Shown here: positions 26,014 through 37,015 of the stretch, piece by piece
Position numbering within the stretch: position 1 is the stretch's first letter
How the letters are laid out: every line of letters begins with the position of its first letter
Assembly: GCF_001039355.2 (NCBI RefSeq)
Contig: NW_019774314.1
Coordinates: forward strand, 79,114-135,917
Direction: 5' to 3'
DNA length: 56,804 bases
Origin: Lingula anatina
Lineage: Eukaryota; Brachiopoda; Lingulata; Lingulida; Lingulidae
Position numbers and translations under genes: made by a program
Notes under the pieces: model-generated
Told to the model about the DNA's origin: nothing
Databases searched by the model: none
Seen by the model: the letters and a program-made list of their open reading frames with translations, nothing else

Positions 26014-26232
26014 GAGAAGCTTCACAGGACATGAATGTGATTTTTAGAGGGATTTCAAACGCGGAGAGAACCTCTATAAACGTAATTTTGGCGGGAAACC
26101 CCCATGAAAAGGTCATTGAGAGATAGTGATCATATTTCACGGGGAATAAAATTATCAAATCACATATCACAGTTTATTCATATCTCTTTGATAATGCGCG
26201 TAGAAAATCCTGAAATTACGTAAATTATACGT

Positions 26233-26480
26233 GTTTAAAGGGATAATAACTCTTCGTATGAGATCTATAATTCACAATAAAAACATTGTGAATAACTCAT
26301 AGAAATATAACATATTCTGTTTTACCAAAAAAAAACGGCAGTTATAGCTATTTTTTCTGATACCTGAGCTTGTCTTTTGACCACGTGATCTCCATTGTTG
26401 GCTATACTCTGTTAAAATCTCTTAAGAGATTTTAACAAAAAAACAAACTTTTTAGAAAAAAAACAGGGACTAACTTTGAA
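26233..26480. mobile_element. TIR element family F, copy 1 (truncated)
   Basis: It opens with TTTAAAGGGATAATAACTCTT, passes through TTTTACC and CCACGTGATCTCCATTG, and contains a perfect 26-bp palindrome at 26,411-26,436 (half-site GTTAAAATCTCTT plus its complement). It breaks off next to an N at 26,481 and a copy of MITE D. The fullest copy is at 31.3-32.0 kb. Confidence 0.75.
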
Positions 26481-26489
26481 NAAAAAGGA

Positions 26490-26555
26490 GACACACGCAG
26501 TGTTTTGGTTGCAGGATGAATGCTCAATGATCGGCCAGTTGTCAGCACGTTAACA

Positions 26556-26615
<60 letters not shown>

Positions 26616-26960
26616 TCGGCCAAGGAGGTTATGTTTCACCTCTGCTTGTCTGTTTGTCTGTCTGTCATCAACATAACTCAAAAAGTTTTGGACCGATTTT
26701 GATGAAATTTTCAGGAACTGTCAGAAGTGGGCCAAGGAAGAGATGATTAGTTTTTGGTAGTGATCCGGATAATCAATCAATAATTAATAATAATAATAAA
26801 TCGCTGCCTTGGCTGAGGTCTGGGCTCTCGGAGTGCTTTTGTAGTCTTACAAGTCATTCTATGAATTACATGTTCACTTTGAGTTTATTATTATTATTAT
26901 TATTATTTTACTCTCAAACGGGGCCGTACTACAGGACGCAGAAAGGACGCTGTCCAGTGC
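26490..26960. mobile_element. MITE family D, copy 2, split by nested repeats
   Basis: The left part (GTGTTTTGGTTGCAGGATG, TCAATGATCGGCCAGTTGTC) ends at an (ATT)n tract at 26,557-26,612. The right part (TTACTCTCAAACGGGGCCGT) resumes near 26,908. Between them is a second repeat, 26,613-26,850, starting CCTCGGCCAAGGAGGTTATG with GACCGATTTTGATGAAATTT. I recall that repeat as widespread in invertebrate genomes, and it appears inserted in the D element. Confidence 0.75.
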
Positions 26961-27389
26961 AAAGACAATGGAAGAGGGCTTAATTAATGCGACGGGCTAG
27001 TTGCGCGGTTCACGGAAGCGCTTGTATTATCAATTTCTTAATAGTAATAATGGAGCCCATTCTTTGTACACTTAGTATTTTATTACTTCAAAAAGCGACT
27101 TGCACTGCATCCACTCTTTCCCAATATGAAGCCGTACGTAGAAAAAGTATAAATTTGTGGTATGGGTGTGGCGCCCAGTTCGACCGGCTCTCTTTTATGT
27201 TTAAAAGTGTATCATTATTGCCAACGTTGAGGATAAGAGAATCGGTAGTGCTCCCAAACAGCGATGATGTATCTTTGAAAATGAAAAGTAGGGCTATGCT
27301 TTTTTTTTTTTTTTAAGATTCTGTCCCCAGTCATAAATGAAAAGCAGTTTTTGAGTCACTGGCATTTTTTATACGGGATGTACTTTTTG

Positions 27390-27690
27390 GACAAAGTGAA
27401 TAACTCGTAGAAATATAATATCTTCTATTTTACCACAAAAACAGCAGTTATAACTATTATTCTGATATCTGAACTTGTCTTTAGACCACGTGACCTCCAT
27501 TGATGTCTATACTCTGTTAAAATCTCTTAAGAGATTTTAACAAAAAACCAAACTTTTTAGAAAAAAACAGGGACTATCTTTGAATGTAAAAATGGATTCA
27601 TTAACCATTGGCAAGTATGGGAAAATTGATGTTTACTCCAGGAAAATTCATTTTTTGGCCGAAACGAAGAGTTATTACTGCTTTAACTTC
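27390..27690. mobile_element. TIR element family F, copy 2 (5' truncated)
   Basis: It shares ATAACTCGTAGAAATATAA, the CCACGTGACCTCCATTG block, the same perfect 26-bp palindrome (27,516-27,541) and the terminal GAAGAGTTATTACTGCTTTA. It lies just beyond the 3' end of the PRDM9-like gene. Confidence 0.75.
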
Positions 27691-27955
27691 AAAGTCAAGA
27701 ACATTTTCTAAGAACAATAATATAAATATTTTTTGTAACAAACTGTTTAAATGGCACACCATTCTCTTTTCTTGAACGAATTAATACAGTGTAGATCTAA
27801 GCAATGGTTGCAAAATCTATTTAAATGTTAACAATACCATAAACATTATAAAACATCGCACTAAATGCGTGATTACATTTATAAATTGAATAAAATTTGA
27901 ATAAAATTCATTCATTTAACTGACATGCACTGTATAATTTATTAAACTGCCCCGT

Positions 27956-30900
27956 TCAACATGCATCTTCAGGATGAACTTTTCTTATATGTTTATGCAT
28001 ATCACAATTAAAGTTAAATCCTCTATCACAGAATTGACATTTGTAAGGTTTTTCTCCAGTGTGGACACTCATGTGTCCTTTCAGACTGGGAAGCTGATTA
28101 AACCTCTTATCACAGAATTGACATTTGTAAGGTTTTTCTCCAGTGTGAATTCTCATGTGTCTCTTCAGTATGAAATCTCTGTTAAACCTCTTATCACAGA
28201 ATTGGCATTTGTAAGGTTTTTCTCCAGTGTGGATTCTCATGTGTCTCTTCAAGACACCAGCCTGACTACACTGTTTACCACACACAGTACATGTAAACAC
28301 TATACTGTTGTCATGAATCCTCTGATGTGTGTGTAAATGTGACAGCTGATTAAACCTCTTCCCACATACAGTACACTTGTAAGGTTTTTCTCCTGTGTGG
28401 ATGCGTTTGTGTTTGATCAAATCATGTTCCAGACTGAAACCTTTCCCACATACTTCACACTTGTGAGGTCGTTCACCTGTGTGGGTCAGTAGATGGTTCT
28501 GATGACCAGCAACAGAATTTGTGGAGTAGTTACAAAATGCACATTTGTACTTCTTACTCCCAGTCATGTCTGGATGGCGTTTCCGGTGTTTCACCAAATA
28601 TTCATCATCAGCAAACAGCTTTCCACATATGTCACATTCATAAACCTCAACTGAAACATTAAAAACAAACAGATATAAGTTTACCTTACTGAAAAACAAT
28701 AGCTCAAACTAAAATTTGACAATATATTAATAATGAATGTGAACATTTCAATAATTCTATCATCATTTTAAGACTATTTTCCTGTGAAACTATCAATAAT
28801 AAATGCACAAATTACTTATATATCAGACACATCCTTGTGCCAGTTGGTGTGTATACTTATCTACAGTGAATTTCACTTTATATTCAGTTTGCATATACAT
28901 GTAATTATGAAATTACCATTCAACTTCCTGAGCAGATCCAGGTTGCTTTCTGGCTTGGTTTTATCTATTCCCAGTTCCATGGCATATGCATCTCCATACC
29001 ACACCAGAAGTTCATTGCCTTCAGGTATAGGTTTGATAGTTTTATAATATATCTGACCATGGTACTGGAATGCCACAAGATTTTGTTCTCTCTCAGTTCT
29101 TGCACAGTTCACATAACGCATCCAGTTGGCTTTGGAGGGATCCTGAGCATCTACAAAATGACTGGGTTGACCTTCTTTGTATACCTAACGTATTACAAAA
29201 TATTAAGCGAATCAATATCAATTCATAGTAATTGCCCATTTTGAAGGGTTACTTAAGCAAAATAAAATTATCTGTTTTCTTCCTTTCTACACCATTATTT
29301 ATAATGAAAAAAAAAAAAAACAAAAAACAAACAAACAAAAAACAAAAAACAAACTTTTGACAGCTTTTTTAAAAGACTGAGCAAAAACTGATTAATATGG
29401 ATGAAAATGTACCAATTGATCAACCTTATTTGCTTCATGCCAAACATATGAATATAATATACAGAGAATGAAACAACTATCATCATACAATCTGAATACA
29501 ATTTCATTCACATTAAATATATATGTCCTGCTATTTGTAATACCAGTTTCAACAACAGAGCCTTAACATACCTGCCAACTGTAACCAGACTCATGTGCCT
29601 TTGCTGTATCTGTAGAAATCTCTCCCTCGTAAGGTCCAAACCTGGTTCTATTTTTGAGTGTTCTGATGACCCAAACTCCAAGACCTGCATCAGGAATTTG
29701 TGAGGTATAAATGTTGAAATAAGGAGGCAGGGTTTTCCTTGCTCTCTCTGGATCTGAACCATCAGCTGGTACCTATGAATTTAGATGAAAAATTTCTGTA
29801 AAATTGCATCTATATTCAAGACAAAAAAAAAGTGCCGAGATTTCATCAATAAGCATTTTTTTACATTTTACATCAATTGATCACACATTGCAAAATAATT
29901 CCAGTTTTTGCACTCTTGTAAAAATGCAGTGTTATTTTAAAATGTCATGTTTTGGACAAAATACAAAATGTCTGAAAACTGTTCAAGTAAACTATAGTGC
30001 ATGTACCTGTACATCTTCTACGATATTGAGAGGTCCATGCACTGGACAGTCTCCTGCATACTCCATGTTACACTCATCACAGTCTAAGGAAGAAAGGAGC
30101 TTAATAACATTTTATTGGCACATAACTTTCTAAATCTAAATCTACCAACACCTTTAATCACTTGCAAATGTCTAGCATTTATCTACTAGCATAAGACTAT
30201 AATGTGCTTCTGTAAAATGAAGAGTCAATATACTACATTATTTGTGATAAGTAACCTTAACTTTTTTTTTAAATGGCAAACAAATAAATTTCAAAAAATT
30301 AAAAATAAGAAGTTCTTATGTGCTTGAATATCAAATGGATTATGTAGTCACTTAAACAGCAGCCTTACACAAAAAGGCATCATCATCTGGCACCTCTAGG
30401 TCTTTGTAGTTTTTGTCCCCAGCTTTTCTTTTAGGATATCTTGGTTGGTGTACTCCTGACATAGATCAGATATAGTTTATTAAACATTATTTTAACACCA
30501 AGTTCATTTTAATTTCAGGCAATTCATAAAATGGTCATTTTTCAAATACATACATGTGATTGTTTTTTTTCCTTTATCTGAGCATTAACACCAACAACAT
30601 GACAAAAAATGGAAGTTATTTTTAAACTGAAAACTAGAGCCAACTGAACTTCAACTTAAATTTGCTATGTTTTAGCTAATATGTTAAGTAAAAAATGTCT
30701 TCCTTTAAAGGCTGTTAAGCCATATATATTTTAATTAATCAGTTTCTTAAACATAAAATTATTTTATTAACAAATTGCATTTAATCTAGTCCTCTTTATA
30801 TCTTTAATAAATACCATTTAACTCACCTTTATGAACAATGTTTGATGTTGAATTTGTTCCCAATGACACAGATTTTTTCTTGGTTTTTATTGCCTTTAAA

Positions 30901-32820
30901 TTCTCCTCTTTATCTTTCATGCTGTTTACCTAAAAATTATCACACTGTTTAAAAAAATTAAAAACTTATGAATATTTGTTAATCACAAATGTCAATAACA
31001 GCTACACTTCACATGTGCAAGTAGATTGCATACTATGAAAAAAGTGAAGGTTAAAATATTTTGCCGTGTACAATTACTGACAAATTGGATGTTGGGATGG
31101 AATAGTTTTTTGTTTTTTTCATACAATTTGTAAAAAAATTATGAAATCACTTTTGTTTTTGTTCTCTGTACAGTTCTGTCTGGCTTAGGTGGAGGTTGAA
31201 ATCTTTCCACACTCTTTAATGCTGAAAAAAAAAGACAAACTGTATTAAATAAAGATATGGAATTGTAGAGAAATACCCAGTCCATGGGATATTCCAAGAT
31301 CTGGTTATAATTTCACATAAACGAAATAGTTTAAAGCAATAATAACTCTTCCTTTGAGATTCAAAATTCCGCATGAAATACATTGTAAACAACGCATGGA
31401 AATATATTCTATTGTATTTTACCACTAAAACGGCCGTTATTGTAGTAAAACTAAAATCTGTGCTTGTCAATGGGGCTTTCGGTGCCTTACTTCCCAGTCA
31501 TCAAAGCATTCGTTGCTAATGACGTAATGGTGTCACGCGGATTCTCGCGTTCATTCGAGACCAAAATAACATGGCGCGAAACGCATTAATGCGGACGCAG
31601 ACGTAAGTTGCGAGTTTTTGTACAGTGCGACGGATAACGAAAAGCCCAGAATGGCACACATTGTGGATATAAATGTATTTTTAACAAAAAGACGAATATA
31701 TCTCATGAATCTTATATAGTGTTGTTGTTGTCTGCTTTTCCCGCGGTTTTAAGTAGGTCACCAGTGACTTTGCAATGTCAGAGAGAGCCCCTTCAGTTAA
31801 AATCTCTTAAGAGATTTTAACAAAAAACCGTACGTTTAGGAAAAAAAACCCTGGATTAACTTTGAATGCAGGAATGGGGTCGCTGACCATTGGTAAGTAC
31901 GGGAAAATTGCCGTTTACTCCAGGAAAATCCAATTTTTGGCCAAAATGAAGAGTTATTATGACTTTAAGCTCAAGAATTCTTCAACAAATGGTAAACAAA
32001 CCAAATAAAACTATTTTAACAGGTCTGAATTTAAATAATATATTATTTTACACGTGTTTCCACTTTACCTCTTCCACTCTTTCTTCTGTCTAACTCTGGT
32101 GTCCACTCTTCATCGCTGCCAGAACTCTCATCTTTCACCTTTTTCTTCTGAGCTGGTTTCTTCTTTGGCTTCATGAACTGAGGCTTAGCAATTGGGAGAC
32201 CTACAAATAAAAAATAAAGACCAACATATATTAACTAAATATATTATATATAACTAAATATAATAACTAGTGAATTATAATTCTATATTCAATTTTTCAT
32301 AGTAAATTGTTTTAGAAACTTCGTAACTTACATAGAAAATTACACTTTTTATTTATGTTATAATGCACTTAATTGTTTTCATCAAATGTTTGGTTAGTAT
32401 TCATACTGAAAATTTTAAACTCTGATTTTAGAATATTTAAAATGAACATGGAAAAAAAATTAAAAAAAAAAAACAGAAAATAACCTAAATCTTTTAAGAC
32501 TTGATAATTTCTTTTAATATTTCTGAGTCTGAGTTTTTCATAATCTGACAGCTTGGCAAGCTCAGAAGCTGTGAAGTATGCTTCAATGTTGACTTTGTCT
32601 GGATCCGTCATGTCCATCTTGCTGAAATCCATCTGCTCCACGTTTGGAAGTTTGGGGATTTCAAACTAGAAATGAAACAGAATTTGGGAACAAATGCAAT
32701 TTTTACAAACAAAGCGTTTCATGACGTAAAATTAAAGAAAAAGAAAAAGAAAAGAAATAGCTGCTGCTTTAAAACTGAAGTGCTGCGAGTATCGTAATTT
32801 TTTTCAAAAAATAAATAACA

Positions 32821-32853
<33 letters not shown>

Positions 32854-33109
32854 GAATGTCGTTTTTGGCAGTAACGATTATTAAAATCAGACTTAAGATT
32901 GTTTTCATTATACTTTCAAAGATACTATTCCAAAAGTTTGGTCAATTCACCATACTTTATAGACGGATGAACGGATGAAAAAAAAAGAAATAGAATCTCT
33001 TTCCGCCCCCTGCGGAAATATCAAATTCTTCCATAAGCAAAATTGTACAACGTCATTATTAACAAGTTAAAAGTGATCTTATGCAACTTCTACCTACCTT
33101 TGAGGCCAT
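27956..33109 (-). CDS. PRDM9-like: PRDM9-like histone-lysine methyltransferase with zinc-finger array (10 exons, 608 aa)
   Basis: Exons (minus): 33109-33098, 32665-32485, 32200-32069, 31221-31151, 30929-30827, 30455-30369, 30083-30007, 29772-29572, 29184-28917, 28650-27956. All junctions are GT-AG, phases match, and the total is 1827 nt. A KRAB-like domain (residues ~28-65, with [15 protein letters not shown]) is followed by an SDEEWTP motif at 93-99, SSXRD-like ~168-196 (DDDAFLY) and a zinc knuckle C197/C200/C208/H211. The PR/SET domain spans ~235-365, with [16 protein letters not shown] and LLVWYGD. Tyr269, 335 and 351 align with tyrosines I recall as important for PRDM9 catalysis. Eight C2H2 fingers run from 383 to ~603. 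The family trimethylates H3K4/K36 and, in vertebrates, places meiotic recombination hotspots. Retention of every domain argues for an active enzyme. A role in recombination here is inference. Confidence 0.92.
28024..28290 (-). repeat. 84-bp zinc-finger-coding minisatellite in the PRDM9-like gene
   Basis: Fingers 5-8 are encoded by 84-bp units. The two units nearest the 3' side are identical over about 44 consecutive bases of framework (ATTTGTAAGGTTTTTCTCCA on plus), and a third differs at few framework sites. Differences concentrate in the helix-coding part. Helix positions -1, 2, 3, 6 read Q,G,V,R (finger 5), R,F,I,R (6), Q,P,S,G (7) and F,C,D,K (8). Fingers 1-4 are individually distinct, and finger 2 lacks the usual Phe and Leu core residues. 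Confidence 0.88.
31332..31966. mobile_element. TIR element family F, full-length copy in a PRDM9-like intron
   Basis: TTTAAAGCAATAATAACTCTT at the left and GAAGAGTTATTATGACTTTAA at the right are terminal inverted repeats. The 26-bp perfect palindrome is at 31,796-31,821. The CpG-richer interior has no transposase frame. It lies in the intron between coding exons 3 and 4 of the PRDM9-like gene. Confidence 0.8.
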
Positions 33110-33759
33110 GTTCTCACACAGAATGTGGAAGAAAATCAGAAAAGTTCTTCGGGGTCAAATTTCCTAAACACAACTGAAAATGTCGTCTGCGCGGCATGTT
33201 GAAACCGAGGCTGTCTTAGCCCAACACAATCAGTTGCTTTCAGTTGCGTCTTCTCTAACACATTGTCTTCTTTTTCCTTGTTGCGTTGAGGTGTTTGACG
33301 AAAGTTGATACTTTGCCAAAGGCTTCTGTTTTAAATGGAATTTTTAAAATTTTACTGTAATATGAGCGGACAATTTCATTTAATCTTATTTAATTCCATT
33401 TTGATTTAATTTATTTATTTACTTATTCTTTATTTTATACGATGGGAGTGGAGAAAAGGTCAGTTTCCGGAAGGGAGGCTCTTTGTTCCCCCTGAATCCG
33501 TGTTTGTAATGTAGTAGAACTGCATGTGTAATGTGAATTTTTAATAATTACATTTGTAAATATAGAAATTTACCTCAAGTCTATCTAATATGACACTAGC
33601 AATTTATTTAGGGTTATCTTTCCCCCACCAGACTGGGTTTCATATTCAATTCAACTCTGCGTTAAGCCATTTCGTGTAATTAAATTAAAAACTTAGGCGC
33701 ATTAGACGTTAACATATGCATACATTGACAGTGTTTCGGCTCAGCTAGCTCTCACAAGT
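33110..33759. promoter_or_regulatory. head-to-head intergenic region of PRDM9-like and lipocalin genes
   Basis: Only 650 bp separate the two start codons, which read outward. Both 5' UTRs and both promoters must fit here, or the transcripts must use upstream non-coding exons. I see no clear TATA box in the right place for either gene. The sequence holds a T/A-rich tract at 33,380-33,440. Confidence 0.5.
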
Positions 33760-36054
33760 ATGGCGGCACTCACACTCACATACGCTTTTCTCGTTGTTTT
33801 GGCGGTACAAAATGCATCAGGGTATTTCTGGGGGATGTATCCTAACGTCCCAGGAGGGAGACGCATGGTCTGGCACCCTGTCGACACCATGTTAAATCTC
33901 ATGCCACAAAAGGTAAGACGAAAACCCTGGCAAAAGAGACGCGCACATATAGTGTCGTGTTGAGACCGTCGTATATGGATCATTCTACCAAAAAAAGTGA
34001 ACATTAGTGTCGGGTCATTGACGCACACATCTTGTGGTATGTTTCACAACTGTTTAAAGTCATTTTAATTACAGTTGGTTTGTTTCCATATTGGAGAGTA
34101 TGGGATAAAAGAAGTCAAAATTATGCAAATGATACACAAAATGTGTGCGTCATTGATCTGATTCTTCACTTTTTTGTGGGATCACCATACTAAGAATGGT
34201 CTCTAAGGCCTATGGAATAAATTTTGATTTGAGGGGGAAAATCTTAAATTAATTGCTCTTTTTGCTGTACGCGGTTCGGTAATGAAATAAGCACAAAAGG
34301 ATTTTAGTTTTATGGAAGAAAAAAGCAGATGGACTATGGACGACTTGATGGAAAGGTGGAGGGATTTAATCAGCTGAATTCAATCAACGTAAAGAAGCCG
34401 AAAATGGCAACGCTGAAGAAATGCAACCTAGAAAACAAAACTCTTAAGAATGAAAACAATTTAATTAGTGTTCAAACTTGATTTATGAATACATACTTAT
34501 TATGTTTTTTGCTAATTGAAAATAAACTAAATATGGATGGAAAGCACATTTATTCTGTATTTAATCAATCATTTATTTATTAATTTATTGATCAGAAAAA
34601 GAAGTCATAAATGGCTTTATTTTAGAAAAATATCAAAACGGTTGAATCCATAAATTCTCATGACGGACCATTAAATCTGTTTTGTTCCATTTCATTTCCA
34701 GATACAAGGACTGTGGTACAGTATCATCTGGCGGTCTTATCCTCAGGTTCCTCATGAAGAAGTGTTGCTGGATTTTGCAATGAACATAACACTTGGTGAA
34801 ACAGGGGCGCTTGCAGTGACGACAAAAGGAAAACCAAAGTATCTTTAATTTTGCTCTCATGTTGTGCGCAACATTTAGCATTGTATATTACTTGTATAAA
34901 ATTAGGCTGCAATTAAATTAAAACGAAATTATTGGTTAACCGCAGGGGCGGATCCAGGGTTATTTTTTGACAGTCTTTCAAATTATCTTTGTTGATCTTA
35001 ATCCATCCTCCATTTTTGACCGTCTTCCGACAGAAAAAATAGATACCCAACAGTATAAACTTGAATATTTGACTGTCTTCCGGAAGACCCAGAAGACGGC
35101 CTCAATCCGCCCCTGAACCGCTCTTCACACATACACACTCGCGCGTATATCATGACAGACCCGTAGCCAGGGAGGCTCGGGGGGGGGGGGGGGGGGGGGG
35201 TTGGAAAGAACCGCCCCTTTCGCTGGGAAAAGGTTCGCTCTGGATAAAATTTGATCTAGTAGGCCCCTACATGAAGTTTTTATGGAGAAAGGCCCCCTTT
35301 TAAAATTGCTGGCTACAGGCCTGTTATGTGTGTAGGCTATTTGTGTGTGTATGTGCGGGGGGGGGGGGGGTATAAATTAGGTATGCCGTGGCATATTTGG
35401 TGTCAAAATCTTGCCTAATTTACCTTGAATTATGTTGTACTACATATGATCTAGGTCATAGCGGGATGTGTACTTTATGTAAATGCATGCAGGTTGTTTG
35501 TGGCAACGAATACATAAAATTTGAAATAAATTTACTATTTATGCCATCCCAATTACATTACAGCGAGAAGGGGGCGAGCTGCATCGACGTCAATGCATTT
35601 TCCAAACTAGAGCCAACTAGAGTGAGAGGGAAATATACCATTGTCCAAAGTTATGGCAAGTTCTCTGCTCCATCGGGGTTTTCCTTTCTCTGTCAGTTTT
35701 ATAATTTTTCTTTCCTTTCTCCCTTTTTTCTATCTACTAAATCTCAAGAGAGGAGTGAAATTATCTATCCGTCTCTCTCTCTCTTCTCCCTCTCTTTCTC
35801 TTTCTCTCTCTCTCTTTCTCTCTCTTTCATACACACACACACACTCACACACACACACACACACATTACATCAGACACTTCATGAATCTCGTTCATTTTC
35901 TCTGTCTTTCTCCGTCTCGTGCAGGCGCACGCGTACATGCAAAGAAAGCGAGTCCTCTTTCTTTACTTTCTTTTCATCTCATTCTCATTCTAACACACAC
36001 AAATACGTGCGCGTGTACCCTCCCCCACCCACCCACACTGCACAGTCACATATG

Positions 36055-36098
<44 letters not shown>

Positions 36099-36802
36099 GT
36101 CATTGCCTTCACTTCATTCTATAAATAAATCCTCTTTAAATTTTACACGTTATTCCAGGCACCAACACGTTCAAGTTCGCTGACACCGACTACGCCCACT
36201 ACATGGTGTCCAGCTACTGTTTTAACGAGACTGCCAGTGGTCACTGTGAGATGGAGGGCGTTAACATCTGGGGTCGTACCGCTGAGCTGACGCCCCAGTA
36301 CCTTTACAGGGGAATGAGGATAATCGACAAGATGCTGTGTAAATCATTAAGCGGGTTTCATTTTATAAGGCACACTACAGGTAGGCTCCCATGGATCTGA
36401 ATTGTTATTTAGGATCCGTAAGCATTGTGTGTGTGTATGGGGGGGGGGGGAGGGGNNNNNNNNNNNNNNNNNNNNNNNNNGGGGGGGGGGTAGAGGAAAA
36501 ATCTCACGGTTGACTCAGTTCGAAATCACAATTAGAACTATATCTCTCAAGTTGATTGCACCTAAGAGCGTTAAAAGGTTATTTTTAAGAAAAAAGAACA
36601 CCTTTTTAAAGTTGTGTGCTAATCTTTTTTGTCGGAAGAAATTAGATACGTTGTATTCAAACATTGGTAGGGGAGAGGAGGGCACACGAGCGAAAACAAA
36701 GAGCAATTCACTTGTTATTTCCACTTGTTAAATAATCAACCGTATGTGAGGGCAATTGTACTGAAAAAATATTGTTAGACAAATTGCTTTTATTATCTCG
36801 TC

Positions 36803-36838
<36 letters not shown>

Positions 36839-37015
36839 TTGGTATCAATGATTCCTAGGAAACAATTCAAAGCTATTCCTTTCCTGCTCATTCCATTTGA
36901 TATCTTTTGATATCAGGCCTAAAAATGGCGGGTGAATGATGGTTTTTACGAATTTAATCCCTCTTCAAATATCAATCTTTTTCTCACTTCAGGGTGTCAC
37001 GGGCAGGAGAATTGA
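33760..37015 (+). CDS. secreted lipocalin (5 exons, 208 aa)
   Basis: Exons: 33760-33912, 34702-34838, 35564-35655, 36159-36380, 36993-37015. Together they give 627 nt with every phase consistent. A signal peptide (~1-21, hydrophobic LTYAFLVVLAV) precedes the mature chain. The three lipocalin structurally conserved regions are visible: GLW (G-x-W) at 54-56, TDY at 137-139 and the GRT of NIWGRTAEL near 165. Cysteines at 103, 148, 155, in MLC near 185 and at 203 (five residues from the C-terminus) suit the usual disulfides. Lipocalins are extracellular eight-stranded barrels that carry small hydrophobic ligands; the ligand here cannot be read. Intron 3 uses a GC donor, intron 2 contains poly-G, and intron 4 contains an N gap. 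The tiny last exon adds only CHGQEN, and its junction is the least certain. Confidence 0.88.
34943..35115. mobile_element. MITE with CAGGGGCGGATCCAGG terminus, in lipocalin intron 2
   Basis: CAGGGGCGGATCCAGGGTTA on the left and the reversed AATCCGCCCCTGAA on the right are terminal inverted repeats. Inside, paired GACCGTCTTCCGACAG and CTGTCTTCCGGAAGACC occur. Relatives lie at 37,757-37,915, 37,930-38,058 and 49,824-50,095. The terminus is hAT-like by recall. Confidence 0.75.
35147..35330. mobile_element. MITE with CCGTAGCCAGGG terminus and 24-base poly-G
   Basis: GACCCGTAGCCAGGGAGGCT opens and CTGGCTACAGGCCTG closes it. The interior has GGAAAGAACCGCCCCTTTC and a long G run at about 35,178-35,201. 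Relatives lie at 38.64-38.76, 48.74-48.87, 49.24-49.39 and 54.24-54.69 kb. Confidence 0.75.
35656..35661 (+). other. GC-AG splice donor of lipocalin intron 3
   Basis: The exon ends ...AGTTATG and the intron starts GCAAGT, the classic strong context of GC donors. Joining to the acceptor at 36,158 restores codon GGC and the lipocalin fold (SYG then TNTFKF). No GT nearby gives an in-phase alternative. Confidence 0.75.
35771..36097. repeat. CT and CA microsatellites in lipocalin intron 3
   Basis: CT-rich tracts at ~35,771-35,828 and 36,059-36,095 with a CA tract at ~35,830-35,866. They explain the Ser/Leu- and His/Thr-rich open frames here. Confidence 0.93.
36432..36492. repeat. poly-G tract with 25-N assembly gap
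   Basis: G homopolymers flank 25 Ns (36,456-36,480) in lipocalin intron 4. The gap length is probably nominal. Confidence 0.9.

Noticed and set aside
25892-26170. Poly-Asn protein frame
   Set aside because: It is a translation of an ATT microsatellite.
26987-27316. 109-codon frame as a gene
   Set aside because: It lies between repeat copies and ends in poly-Phe from a T tract, with no domain recognised.
27974-28336. Plus-strand 120-codon frame
   Set aside because: It is the shadow of the zinc-finger exon on the opposite strand.
35388-36183. Long Ser/Leu- and His/Thr-rich frames
   Set aside because: They arise from CT and CA repeats. Only 35,564-35,655 of this region is a lipocalin exon.
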